Assembly: GCA_005656395.1 (NCBI GenBank)
Contig: SRSI01000043.1
Span: 62,001 to 126,000, forward strand
DNA: 64,000 nucleotides
Direction of reading: 5' to 3'
From: Strongyloides papillosus
Lineage: Eukaryota; Nematoda; Chromadorea; Rhabditida; Strongyloididae
The position numbers were made by a program, and so were the translations under genes. Below, one piece after another: positions 22,219-36,239 of this stretch; positions within the stretch are counted from its first letter, which is position 1, and every line of letters starts with the position of its first letter. A model generated the notes under the pieces. The model saw only the letters and a list, made by a program, of their open reading frames with translations, did not search any database and was not told where the DNA came from.

Positions 22219-25200
22219 TTAAGTGTCTACACCGCATTTATCAGTGGTAGGAGGTTCATTAGTACATGTCATCTCCCATACAATTATATGACTCATATCT
22301 CTTGGCTTAACTATATGACTAGATCCCTCTCCAACGTTACCATTTATCTCCTCATTCTCTTCACCTAACCTAAAGTCTATGTATCCATCTCCTCCACTAA
22401 CTACAAGGAGTTTACGTACCTCTGTATCAAGGACCATCTTTGGTTGAGCTGATCCAGCTGGAACTGGTAATAAGAATCTAATACTATCTTTATGTCCATG
22501 ATAAGATACTTGGGCTTGTTCCATATCACAATATGGGATAAAACTACTTGCAGCAACTCTTTCAGTTGTTGGATCTGAGTATACCTCTGGTTTCTTGCCA
22601 TCAGAATTCTCATTTAACGGTACTGATAAAATGACACCTGTACCAGTTCCAATCCACAATCTACGATTTGTTATGACAAGAGATGTAATTCTCAAATGCA
22701 GGAAATCCAACTTATTCGTACCAAGCATCTTCGTAATAAATGGTTCAATATTAACATCCTGAAGGTGTTCATAAGTATGAGCATGGAATAATCTTATAGT
22801 TGAGTCAAGTCTAATTGATATCCATACACCATCACCTAACCATTGCATACCTTTAACTTGACTATCACGTTTTGGATGTGCTACAAATACCTTCTCTATT
22901 CTAAGATTCTTTGGATCTATAACAACAACACAGTTTCTGTATGCAGCCCATACACGTCCAGAGACGATAGTTAGTGATGTAACAGATGAGGTACCTTTAC
23001 CCAATGAAATTTTGTGATAACCTTCAGCTGACCATAGGCCTTCTGAATCTCTATGAAATACTGCTATTGTTCCATTTGCCATTGCTGTAAAGATCCTTCC
23101 TTTGTAGTGTAGAATTGATAAAACAGCATCAGCCATCTTGATTCTTAATAGACATTTCTTCCATTCTGAAATTCCTGAGTGTACAAAAATGTAATCATTT
23201 TCAGATCCCATCCACATTGTTGGTTGGACAGTTGAGATAGTACCAACCCCTTCGTATTTGCTTAAACCATCCCTTATATGAGAGGATAATTGTGACATAA
23301 CATTTTCATTTATCTTTTCTGAAACCTCCTCATCAGCTTCATCTAAAAAAATATATTAATACAAATTAACTAATGATTTTTAATATTAATTTAGAAATTA
23401 AAGACACATAAAAAGTTTTCAAAAATAAATACTAGACAAGTGTAATTGTGTGAATAAATAAAATAAATAAATATAATTGTAAGACGAAATATTTCAAAAA
23501 CTTTGCACAAAACAAAAAATAAATATATATAAATAATAGTGAAGAAATAATGAAAGCGAAAACGCACCGGCAAACATAATGGATGAACTAATTTTCATTT
23601 GATTTTTTTGATCACCTTTGGGAGAGGAAGAAGTATCATTGTCAACTACCTTATCCTCTACTTCCTCTTTAGTTGACGACAATGTAGGTACACCTTCTAG
23701 GATTCTTTTAGGAGTGGAATTCAATTTTTTGTCTAAGGACACAAAGAGGTAGAAAAAAAAGATTTATTTTTACTACTTGAATCAAAACTTACCTTCTAAT
23801 ATTTCGTTTAGTGATCCTTTACCTGAATTTGTAGTATCATTTAGACTGAAATCTCGTATCCTTCTTGGACTGGCTTTCTCATCAATATTACAGTATGTTG
23901 GGATGTTATCAACCTCACTTACTCTTAATCCTATCCATTCTACAGCTCCAAAATTACTACAATCATTTAAATCACCAGGTAAATCTTTTAAATAACCACC
24001 CTCCTTAATAAATTGTTCATTAATTGGGATGGTATTATCATCACTAGGATAGTCACTTTCACGTACCCCTGGAACTGTAGAAACACAAAGAATATGTGAG
24101 GCACAAACATTAAATGTCTCTAAGACATTATTAGGATTATTAGTATCCAAAATAGTTACGAGACTCTTCTTCTCATTTGAACTACAAATCCAAACTAAAC
24201 TACTGCTTTCCCAAGTTAACATTTCATTTTCTCTGCTCTCCTTTAATTGATTTTTCAATTCATAGTCAAGCTCCTCCACCTTATCTGCTATCGATGTTGG
24301 AGGTGTAAATGAATCTGAGTCAATACTAGAATTGGGATCGGAATAGAAAATTGACTCACCGATTATATAACCACCGTCTTTGGTACGGCCACCACGAAGT
24401 GTCACTCCTGATGCACACCAAATTTTGAGGGTTGGATGATTATACATTAGTGGTCTGCAACAAACTGGAACTGGGATGGCTGCTGATGTCGAGGCTGAGT
24501 CAACGGTTGATGGGATACTCCAACCATATGCTTGAACTCTTGTACCATCATCTTTTTTCATGTGTTTACTGATGGCTTTGTATTGTTCTCTCCTTTCGGC
24601 CATCTTTTTTTCCTCCATCTGGTCTGGATCGTAGTCTGGAGGTCTAGAGATGTTACGTCTTCTTCTTTCTCTGGTATCTCCAAGGGAACGACGATGTCTA
24701 GATACTTGTTTCTGTTGGTAATATCCTTTTGCTGTATTAGAACCATCATCGGGAACGAATAGACCAGAGAAGAAGTCCCATAAAGATCTTTTATTATTAG
24801 CAGCTGCTGCAGCCTGAGCAGCACTTAGTTTTTTATTTCTTTGAGCTTCCAAAAATTTCATTGAATCTTGTAACTCCATATACTTTTCTTTATAACCGTT
24901 CTTTTCTAAGATAACTCTAGCCATCTCAGCTCTAGTGAAACGTTTCCTCTGACCTAATGGGACATTTTCTTGATCATCCTCATTATTATTCAATTTCTCT
25001 TTTAACTCCTTAACCTCTGATTCTAATTCTTTATTCTTCTCAGTTAACTTGTATTTAGACATCTCAAGAGATTGTATTTCTTCTCTCAATATTCCTTGTT
25101 CACTTATCAATTGATCAACCTGTGCAATGAGATCATTCTTAACGATATTGAGAGCATTCTTAGTCTCAAGAAGTTCTGTATTCTCTTTAATAAGATTCTC

Positions 25201-28200
25201 AACCTCTTTACCCATTCCTGTAATAAACAAAATTATTAACCTCTTTATAATACAATAGAATATATAAATATTAATTCAAAAACTCCTTTCCATATCATAT
25301 CACATAACAAAACAATAACTAAATCATAAACACTATCATGCAAAAAAGAAAAACAAAATATATAACAATCACTAACACTTCACAATATAAGTTACGATAA
25401 TGCTAAAATAAAATAGGTAGAAATATTGCTCACCAATGAATGTGTCATTAACTGAAACGAATAAAATTATGTGTTTTTACTTGTGAATCCATTGATGGTC
25501 ACTCAAAGGTTTTTATATGGATATTGGTTTTGGACCCCTACATATATAATATCATTAAACTACACACCATGTGTGAGTTGATACATTTATAATATATTAA
25601 TTAATAATACAGTTAACCCGAAAAAAGATATATCCATATAAACTCTATAAACTACTATAAAGAAGGATAATTTACCCGCTGATGCAAACTCTGCAGGATC
25701 TACCAAATTTCCTAAAGAAAAAAATTAAAAAATTAGTATTAGTGTAGGTGAATGTTAAAAGAAGGTAACTTCATTTGTGATATAATAGTAAAACGTGAAG
25801 TTGACTTTTTAACTGAGTTGTGAAGTATAATATAGTTAAAAATGAAGTTAAAAATTGGGTGTGACTCTGAAAGTTTCGAAAAGACAGTTAATAAATTACC
25901 AGTTAAGTCTGCCGACAAAACATCATCCGCTTCATCTTTGATGTCACTAAAATTGGTAATTTTATGGATTATTTTTAAATATGAGGTAAAAACATACATT
26001 CTTTCTGGAAGACTGGCATTAGATCTTGTTTCATCATTAGTATCTTCTTTATCACCTAAAATAATTTCTTCAGCCCTCTCCTCAACAATAGGTAGAATAT
26101 CATCTCTTGGTGATTGAAGGAAGTCATTATTATCCCCAAACTCCTCCTGCCAATCTCTCTCACTACTAATATGATCAGCCAAATTCATATCAGCATGGGT
26201 ACTTTGACTCATATTGACAGCTGATATAATATCGCCCATACCGCGAACTTTATTTGCATCCATACTAATCGTCATAGCATTACTTCTTCCCTTACCATTA
26301 TTAAATGGTAACGACTGCATCATCTCAAATTTATCTGGACCCATAAGGTATTTCGTCCTCTCAACATGTTCAATATGCGTCCTCAGGAGATCATTATAAC
26401 GCTCATGAAGTCTATCAAATTCTAACTTCTGTTCTGCTTCCCTCTCCTCAAGTCTTTGTGCATGGTCTTGAGCATTTTTTGTTTTTAATTCTAACATTCT
26501 TATTACTGATTCAAGAGACTCTATCTTTTTCTCACCCTCCTTTACCTGATCCATGAGACTTTCCTCAATCTCGAAGAATCTCTGATCATTGTGTTTCCTT
26601 AGATTTTTTTCTCTTTCATACTGTTTTAGTAATTGCTCATTATCCTCTCTTAGCATCTCTATTTCAACGGCCTGCTCCTCCTTATCAAGATAAGCCAGAT
26701 CAAGAGATTCCAGAATCGATACAACTAATGGCATTAAATTCTGTAACCACAAAAATGTATATATTTTATATAAGAGTGTGATAAGAGCAGAGGAGAAAAG
26801 TATTATCAGGGCAGATGAGAAAAAAAGCATGAAAAGTAAATATTCTAATATAAACATAGATAACAAATAATCGCTTTTTGTATGTACATTTTTTATAATA
26901 AGGTTACTTTATATTATATCATCAAAAAGGTACTAAAAAGGTGCAAATAGAGTTAGTAACACCTTCATGCTAAAAAAAGATATAAAGATATGTTTGTTTG
27001 GAAATGATGATTGCAAAAAAACAAAGGATATGTAAACAGTATCTTGATAATAATAATTCCATGTGAATACCTAACTTTTAGATATGATGACTGATAAAGA
27101 TATACACTATTGATAGTCAATTCACTATATGATCATTTAATAGAGGGTAAATAGAGAGTATGATCAAAAGAAAATAAACTTTCGCTTCACTACATATAAT
27201 AATTGGTCACAAAATATCATGTTACAAAAGATTTAATATATTTATGATGATGGCCAGCGATCATTTATAATAAGTATATATACACCTATATAGGAAAAAT
27301 TTAATTGTTATTATTGTTCAATTGAAAGGTCAATATTCATATAAAGTTTGTTTTATACAATTCTAATAAAAACATCATTTATATGTGTAATTTATCATCA
27401 TCGCAAAAAGTAACGACAATATTATGTTAACAGGGAAATAAAGATGAAAAAAGATCTTTTCGCTTACCTTAACACTCTCCTCGCCATTAGTTTGTATCAT
27501 GACCTCCAGTTCCTTATAAATACTGGAAGCTAACATTTGAACTTTTTCACTCATAACCCTTTGTTCATCAGATTCAGTGGTACCACTACCTGAGCCTCCG
27601 TAGACAATCTAAAAAATAACAAATAAGAACATATTAATAAAATAAATAGAAATAAGTGTGTTTTTTTGATAAAATAGATAAGCAAAAATGTAATACCATA
27701 AAAGTATAAATTTAACAAATCAAACAATATGATAATAATAATAACTAATATGTATAAATAATATTTTGGACGACTATATTTATATATCTATGTATGTGTT
27801 TACATCAAAATGACTTTACAATTTTACAGATCTTTTAAAGTTACAAGGGTTAGGTAGTGACAAAAAGTTATCTATCTACAACTCTGTTTTAATTACCTAA
27901 AGCTTAAATAAAGTCAAGTTTTTAGATGTTAAAAATAATTTTACAAACAATATTTATACTATACTAATAAAAAAATGTAGCTACAAAAATTAAGTAAATA
28001 AATAAGATTTTTATACCATAAATTGTCATACTTTACGATTCTTAATTACAATAACATACAAAAAAATATGTTAATTTAATTAATTAGATGTAAAGATTAA
28101 CAGACAAAATAATGATATAAATAAATGTATGTAGGTGATAAAGAGGAAACAACAATAAATAAAATAAAAATGATATCGATAAAACTAACTTCGTTATTGG

Positions 28201-28207
28201 TATTCAT
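22219..28207 (-). CDS. unc-16: JIP3/UNC-16 kinesin-dynein cargo adaptor and JNK scaffold
   Basis: Nine exons were assembled by phase: 28207-28190, 27608-27468, 26740-25998, 25946-25900, 25711-25676, 25451-25434 (18-nt microexon), 25217-23793, 23732-23568 and 23342-22219; the product is 1238 aa. The start MNTNNEIVYGG matches the family opening. RH1 and the first leucine zipper follow (MSEKVQMLASSIYKEL...NLMPLVVSILESLDLAYLD), then a long coiled coil, a second coiled coil beginning GMGKEVENLIKENTELLETK, a basic Ser-rich linker, and a C-terminal WD40-like propeller (MWMGSENDYIFVHS...). Length is near that of other UNC-16/JIP3 proteins. It links vesicles to kinesin-1 and dynein and scaffolds JNK signalling in axons (family knowledge). 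The microexon joins in phase with or without inclusion, so alternative splicing is plausible. Confidence 0.93.
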
Positions 28208-31200
28208 TTCTCTAGCTCTCGTTTCTAATACGATATTTAGTATGTCTATCTCTCTCTACAATAATTTCTCCCCTGATCAACAAATATAGAATCAGTCTTT
28301 TTTTGTCAACGAAATAATTTTAAAAATTACAACTTTTTTTACTCCTTCTTTTGTTATATCAGTAATTGGATGGTATGTCAAAGTAAGTATAAATAAATTT
28401 ATATGAAATCAATTTTGATGTTTTCCACTGATCATCTGATTTAATAAACAAAAGGAGTAGAAAAAAAGTATAAATTTTTACGGGTGGTATGATAATCGGA
28501 AGTAAAAGATTGTAGAAAGTATCTCTTTGAAATAGATTCTTTTCTTCTCTCCTAGAATGTTATAAACTAACTATCCAAACAAACCACAATTATTATTTGA
28601 TTTGTTAAAAAAAAACGCTAGGAATAAGTGTATTCTCTCTGTGGATTGTTGATTTGTTTATATTAACACTCTTATAAAAATTTTAATATTTTAGGTGGAG
28701 GAAAAAATATTATTATTATATATATACAATATATTTTAAGATGAACCAAAGGTAGGAAAAATTATGTATTTTTCAAACTTTGATTTTTAGTAATGAAATA
28801 TTGTTAAATTTTAAAATATATTTTGTATATATATAATAAAATATATGTAATACTGAAGAGAGAGTATAGACTGGTTTTGATAAAAATTTCTCCTTCTTCC
28901 TTTATCCTTTCTATACAAAATTTATACCAATTGATTGGTTGTTGTTTTTAATTATTTTTATAACTTTCTCCTTCAAAATATATTTCTTTAATAATATAAT
29001 TAGATCTTAAAATGTTCTTGTAATCTTTTTTTAATAAAACTTCTTTGTTTATAGATGAAGTTTTGATGTAGAATGTAAAAAATCACAAATTCTTGAGATA
29101 GAACTTTATGATTTTTAATAATAATATATTCTTGAGATAGTTGCCCTTTCTCCTTGATCAATGTTCTAAAGTACTTTAAAAATTTGCTTCTCTAAAATAT
29201 TTCAATTATATTTGTTTAAAATATCTTTTTTATCTTTCTTCTATTCTTTCTAAACAAAATTACATAAAATATACAATAAAATTAACTTGTTATTATAAAA
29301 ATTCTTCCTCGGGAAAAAAATTATACACTTCAAAAGTTTTTTCCTTTCAAATATATTTCTATAAAAAATATATAATTATTATTACTTTTATTATCTAGTT
29401 AAAATATACTATATTGATTAATATGTATGATAATAGATGAAAGAAACGTAAAAATTTTAATAGAATAAATTATTTTTTGAATTCACTTTTACATTACCCT
29501 CAGTTTAACATCATGAAATATAACTATTATTTGGAGAAAAAGAAAAAGTTTGAAAACAAATAGAAATATAACAATTAAACACGTGATAAGTGGTTGAGTT
29601 TTATAAACAAAAATCTAATCAATATAAATAAAATAAATAAATATGTATTCTAAATTACTAGTAATTACAATATTACGTAGTAAGATGTTAAAACAAAAAC
29701 TTAAGTATTCCGGATAATATTTTTATACTTTCTTACAGAATTGATAAATAAAACATTAACTGAAAGCTAATAGTTAGGTAACTTAAACTATAAACATGAA
29801 TCAAGGAATGCTCTCAAAATTATAACAAACTTTTTTTATGCTTAAAGTTATCTATTCAAAATGTGTATCGAATGTATAATACTTACTCATCAATATCATT
29901 AAAATATATATATATCACAATATATAGTAAAGAGTCTTACAAATATATAATAATTAATTCTCTACTATAGAGTACTGTTTTAACAGAAATAAAACTGTTT
30001 CTTGTTAATAAATTGACCTTCTTCCTCCTTCCAGTTATCTCTCGTAGATGTATGGCAAGATTTAAGATATATATGTGACAGCCAAATTGATAGTAAAAGC
30101 ACTACATAATACTATTTTATATAATACATTTTTTTATCAATAATTTATAGTTTACATTCTTGAAAAAACGTTTTGTGTGACATTCTTTTCAATGTACGTA
30201 TATAAACATATGAATACATGTTCTTTTTACAAAAAATGAAATATTAACAATTTCAATACATTAACTTAACAAAAAAAACTATCATCAGCATATAGGAAAA
30301 GAAAAAAGTAATGTTATTTATTAAAATTTTCCACCAAACTATAGAAGAAAAAAAGATAAAAATAATGCATAAAACTAAAGGACATTTTTCATAAAAAAGA
30401 GAAACACAAAATAAATGAAGTTTAAAAAATATTTTGAAAAAAAAAGATAAAAAAAGTGGTAAGAATAAGATAAACTTTAATCAGGTACGTAATATCTTAA
30501 AGTACTTTGCATATAAATCTTCAGTGGAAAGAAGTTTAAAGAGTTACTTCTTACTTTTTTGAAGGAAGTTACCACAAAAATATTAAAATATTTTATAGCG
30601 TGTCTCTTGGCCTGCGCAGACAGAGGTCCTTCTCCTTTGTATATATCTAACACTTTATATTACTCCTTATCATATCAGCTTTAAACTATTTTTTGATTAA
30701 GCTTTCCACTTTTTAGATGCATATAAAATGTAAATAGAATTGTTAGTTTACTATATATTGTGTATTAGAAAAGCCATGGAAAAATATGTTGTATGGCATT
30801 CATTTTATGTGATATTTCTATATATCAACAATACATGTATTGGTAAGGGAACACTTTTAACTAAAAATCTTGTCTTGTTCTATAGTATCTTTAAAAAGTG
30901 CTTCGTCTATTTTCTTTATCAATTGTTGGTAGGAAAAAGAAGAACATGATAAAGATTAAACTTTGTTATAGCACATATTGCTATTATAGGTCATTTTATC
31001 ATCAATTATATGTAAATGATAATAAAGAGAAAATATAAAAAATAATGATAAAAATTTTACTGACTTTTTTTAAATAAATTGATTTATTTTTTTTGTAATA
31101 GAAAAGTTAACATTGGTATGTGAGAATTCAATTAAGACTATACATAAAACAATGAGGAAGTTCAAAAGTAGTGTGTCTGTTAAAAAAGTTAATCATTTTC

Positions 31201-31741
31201 TTATAAATATATACTACAAAAATTTTGGTATACTTATCATTTTTATTCTCCTTCCTAAATAATTCTTCCTTATCATGGTTCTAAAAAAATATGTTCATTT
31301 TTTGATATTATAAGAATATATATATATTTATATTTTTATATAAAATAGATACATCTTTTATCAAAAAAAAAACTATTTCTCAATTGCTTATTATCCCTTA
31401 AATTATACTTCATCTGGAAAAAGCTAATAAAATGGAACGGCCTTGACAAAAGGATTAATAAATTTTTATATTTATATCATTTAAAATATCTAACTATTTT
31501 AATATTATAATTCTTTTTAGAAATTATCTATTCTATATAACATTGAAGGTACAATTTTTTTATATTTCTAATAAAACAATCTCAAAAGATTTTTATTTCA
31601 CCATCTAAAAGTTTTACATTTTCATTATAATAAAATTGCATATATTATCCTTTTAACTAACTATAAGTAAGGAACTTGGCGCAATCTTTAAATTTTGAAA
31701 CAAAGTAAAATATAGAGATATATTAACATACTTGTACTGTT
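28208..31741. other. 3.5-kb intergenic between divergent unc-16 and co-Smad genes
   Basis: AT-rich without a supported gene; the 69-codon frame at 30740-30949 is not convincing. A compact GC-richer patch at 30599-30632 stands out and is listed separately. The spacer probably holds promoters for both flanking genes. Confidence 0.5.
30601..30622. promoter_or_regulatory. GC-rich palindromic patch with Smad-box half-sites (candidate)
   Basis: TGTCT (30601-30605) and AGACA (30618-30622) form an inverted pair around the perfect palindrome CTGCGCAG (30612-30619). GTCT/AGAC are the four-base Smad boxes, and this patch lies 1.1 kb upstream of the co-Smad start. In AT-rich surroundings it is conspicuous, but four-base words are common by chance; function is inference. 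Confidence 0.25.
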
Positions 31742-34001
31742 ATGTTTAATAATAGTGAAGATAATACATTACTTCAAGATACTCCTACCAACAAAAGGGT
31801 ATTCCTATCTAACCAACAAGAGGTATCATATTATTCAGGAAGAATGCCATCATACCCAACAACTAGTAGTAGTAGTAATATGTATACATGTCATGGAGAT
31901 TCTAATTTATATATTAATGGTAATCATAATAATATAAATATCGAAGTCTACAATAATACAACTATTGTCAATCCAAATATAATTCAAAATAATGGATTTT
32001 TTTATCCACAAAATGATATTAATAATTATTCATGGTATTCTAATATTATTCCTACAAATGGTCCTTATTATACCTCATCTACTAATGAAAGAGATATCTC
32101 TACAAATCAACAACAATCATACTCCTATCCTACACAAGGAAATAATAATTCACAACCTATTTATCCATTAACACCCTCCACCACAATTCAATCTCATCAA
32201 CCACCACCACCACCTCCACCACAACAACAATCCAGACAATCTTATGATCACTCCTCAAAACAGGCTACATCAAATGATCCCTGTGTACAGATAGCACACG
32301 TCCTCCAATGCTACCAACAAGGTGGGCAACAACCAGAATTTGTCAAAAAAGCAATTGAGAGTTTGGTTAAAAAATTGAAAGACAAAAGAACTGAGTTGGA
32401 TGCTCTAATTACAGCAGTAACATCTGCTGGAAAGACCCCATCAATTTGTGTAACTATTCCGGTAAATTAAATAAAAAAAAATTGTACAATAAATCATTTT
32501 AATTATTTTAGAGATCATTAGATGGTAGATTACAAGTTGCAGGAAAAAAAGGTGTCCCCCATGTTGTGTATGCCCAAATATGGAGATGGCCAAATGTTAA
32601 TAAAAGTGAACTACAAAAATTGCCTATATGTGAGGTGTCTAATGATAACCAAGAAGTAATATGTATCAATCCTTATCATTATGAAAGAATTGTATCTAGT
32701 TCATCAACAACAATGTTAGGTAAATTTAATAAAAAAATAAATATTCTCAAAATAAACAATAAAGAATAATAATAACTAATATTTTTTTATTTTTTTAATA
32801 TTATAGAAATGAAAAATCTTCGTGTCAATGGTCCATCGACCACGTCACCATCTATTGATATTAAAAATACTCAGGGAAATGAAACATACAAAAGAAGTAA
32901 TAGTGGTAATTTAGAATATACAAATCTCGATGGGGTATCACCAATTAACACGATACCTACAAAAGAACCATTTTTGATGTATGGTAGGAATCAAACACCA
33001 AGTGGTATATTAAGTCATCTCCCTGAAGGAGGAAGTAATTTTGTTACGGAATTATCAACACCAATTATAAGGAATACTGATTACCCTAGAGATGGGTTAA
33101 ATAATAGTATTGAGAATGAATTTAATGAGGACAGATATATAGAAGCAAAAAATAATTTATATGCCCGATGTAAGTTAATTATTTTATCAAACAATAATAT
33201 TTTTTTTCAATTTATAATTTAATGATATTTTATCTTTATTATCATATTTTTTTCTTTCTTAAACTGATGTTCTACCTTTGATTTATAGATAATATTTCAC
33301 GTGTTGTCACACCACAAATTCCTTGGCCTGATCATTGGTGTTCAATTAGTTATTATGAATTAGATACACAGATTGGAGAAACTTTCAAGGTATCCAAAGA
33401 TATAACGGAAGTCATTATTGATGGTGGTATGAATACCTCAGATGCAAAGAGAGGAAGATTTTGTATTGGTGCTCTATCTAATGTCCATCGTTGTGAGGCA
33501 TCAGAGAAAGCCAGATTGTATATTGGAAAAGGTGTCCGCCTGAAATGGACCCCAGATAATTGTGTTTATTTAGAAAGTATGTCAACAAAAGCTGTTTTTG
33601 TTAGGAGTTATTACCTTGATTTTGAGAATAATCTTGTCTATGGTTCAACTGTCCATAAATTTTTGTGTGGAGCAATGAGAAAGTTATTTGACTTGAAATG
33701 GGCATATGCAGAGATGTGTGAACAAACAAGATCAGCTGAGATGGCCGTATTGGCACAGGCTAGAGCTGTAGCAGGTTTACCACAAAATCAAATAATATCT
33801 CCATCATTAATTGAACATGCAGGTACTGGTGTCGATGACTTGAGAAGGGTATGTTGTACTATATGTATTAGTTTTGTAAAAGGATGGGGTCCTGGGTATA
33901 CGAGAAATGTTATAAAAGAAACACCCTGTTGGGTTGAGATACAATTAACGAGACCCCTACAGTTATTAGATCGTCTCTTGAAACATAGTAATACAGCTTA
34001 A
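31742..34001 (+). CDS. Smad4-type co-Smad transcription factor (SMA-4/DAF-3 class)
   Basis: Four exons are assigned: 31742-32461, 32512-32719, 32807-33169 and 33289-34001; the product is 667 aa. The N-terminal ~175 residues are Asn/Gln/Pro/Ser-rich. MH1 spans about 179-309, with the DNA-binding hairpin [13 protein letters not shown] and the zinc ligands (Cys in ICVTIP, LPIC and VIC, His in PYHYER). A variable linker follows, then MH2 from about 440 ([14 protein letters not shown]), with [18 protein letters not shown] and the L3-region [21 protein letters not shown]. The protein ends at SNTA without the SSxS phospho-tail of R-Smads, as expected of a co-Smad. It partners receptor Smads in TGF-beta/BMP signalling, which in nematodes controls body size and dauer or infective-larva decisions. 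SMA-4 and DAF-3 orthology cannot be separated here. Confidence 0.92.
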
Positions 34002-36239
34002 TTCTCCTTCTCATATATATGTGCATATCATTTAAATTTTATGTCTAAAATATAGTTTATTATTTTATTATTATCCGATTGTCAAATAAAAATTTAAAAT
34101 ATTTCTCTAATCCTTTCCATTCTTTCTTTAAATTTGTTATTTTACTTTCAAAAGATAACTTTATGAATTGAAAATTTTTATTTATGCAGTTTTCGATTTA
34201 TAAATAGATAGCATCTATTCAGAGAATGCGATAATTTTGAAAGTTGAATAAGATCATATGTTTTGGGAATAATTTTTTGATAATTTAATGTTATCACGTT
34301 TCATAAACAATTTTTTTACCCCCTGAATCCTTAAGTTCAATGATAAAAATAGAAAATTCTTTTAAAATTCTTACAATGCTGATTTTTTTTCCTACTTTTG
34401 ATTCGCATGTTTCTATTTAGAAGTTTACCAATAATGTTTAATTTCCGTTTTCTTATAGTTCAGTTTAATCTTTTTGAGTTATATTTATTGATGTACAAAA
34501 ATAAATTAAAAATATTGTTTATCGAAGTTATGCAACATGAAGTAGAGAGTTACTGACAAATTATATTGATTAAATAGTCGTTGAGTTTAAAAATTAAAAA
34601 ATAAAGATTCAGTGTGGGTACCATTTTTGTGGGCCTAAATTATGGAAGTAAAAAAAAGTGAATAGAAAATAGAAGTTAATATTATCAAAAAAATTGTTTT
34701 TATTCTATATTAATTTTAAGATTGTGTAAAAGGAAAATAGTAAGAATGTGATTAAATTAAAATTACATTATAAGAAGATTAGATAAAAAAATAAACAATA
34801 AATGGAGATGATAACATGATTATAGCAAAAAACTCACACATATTATGTATCTTTTGTATCATAAGTTTGAAAATTTTAAGTATAAAAGATAGTAAGAAAG
34901 TACAAAAATATTGTCAAATTGCATTTATATTTATTATTTTCATTAAAACTCATCTATCTTCAAAAATATGAATAATTGTCATCTTTAGAATATGTTTACA
35001 TTAGAAAATTATAATAAAAACATTATAAATTAACTTTTGACGACTATAAAGTTTTAAAATTTTCTTGTTTATTTAAAATAATCATATTAACTATTTTTTT
35101 AAAATATTATTAACAAACTCTTTTACATTCCGTATCATTATTTTTATGTAAAACATTATCCTGGAATTAATATATTCATATATTTAAAAATTAAATTTTA
35201 GAGAATTTATGTAAAGCTTAATTTCATCTAACTAGCTTATAAGACTTAGCCATTAATGATTGATAACTAAATTTATCCTTGATAGGATACTCTAAAATTT
35301 GACATGTTTTTTTTGTCAATTACCAATAATAATATGAAGTTTTTGTTAAAATATGGTATCTAACATAAAATTTATTGATGGACAAAGTTGATAACTACAG
35401 TTTACTATTAACTTAAGTGTTTGTGAAATTTTCGAAAGACATCCTTGATAGAAAATTTATGATACACATTGAGTAATAACTAGAGGTAAATAAAATTTTT
35501 AAGTTAAACTGACAAATCACCGATAAAATTTAATATATGATGTTTAATAAATTAAACATATTTTCCTCGTGCTATAATTAATCAAAATAGAAAAAGAAAG
35601 TGCCTTCATTTATTAACTGCTAATAGAAAAAAGCTAAGAAAGTTGGTAGTGACAAAAGATACTTCCTCTCAAAACAACCGAAGTTTAACTATAACAAACT
35701 TTTTACTTGAAGGTGACCCGCAATCACTAGGTATCAAATATTATGTCAAAAGCTTTTTATCGAAATTTTTTGATTAACTCTTTTGTGTAACAATTAAAAA
35801 CAATACATTAGTAACTTTTAGTAAATTATAATTAATCTCTGATTTAATTTAATATTTTATTATTTGTTTATAATGTGTTATTTAACATAATTACTTTGCA
35901 GGAAAAATTAAATAGTTTTCGAATTAATTAAGATATTGAATGCATTGTTAAAAGCTATCTCCATGATGATTTTTTTACTTTTATGTTTAATTATTGGTAG
36001 AAATCAAAAATCATTCTAAGAATTCTAAGAATGCTAGAAAATACCTAAAAAAAGGATGTTAAAAATAAATATATTATTCATAGAATATATCATGATAAAA
36101 AAATTAATCTTTATCTTCCCTTTCCCAAATTCCTTAGTTCTTCAAAAATTTCGATTTATTTTATTTTTATTTTTTATTATTTTTTAATTTAATAGGCTTT
36201 CAATGTAATGACATTTAACATGTTTTATAAAATAAGTTC
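34002..36239. other. intergenic between co-Smad and its decayed copy
   Basis: AT-rich and no gene recognised. If the Smad duplicate arose in tandem, this stretch would be its old 5' portion plus spacer, but no upstream exon or MH1 remnant is recognisable. Confidence 0.4.

Noticed and set aside
26741..26866. 5' extension of the UNC-16 coiled-coil exon
   Set aside because: The extra N-terminal residues are hydrophobic low-complexity intron translation; the acceptor at 26741 gives a clean in-phase join to the RH1 exon.
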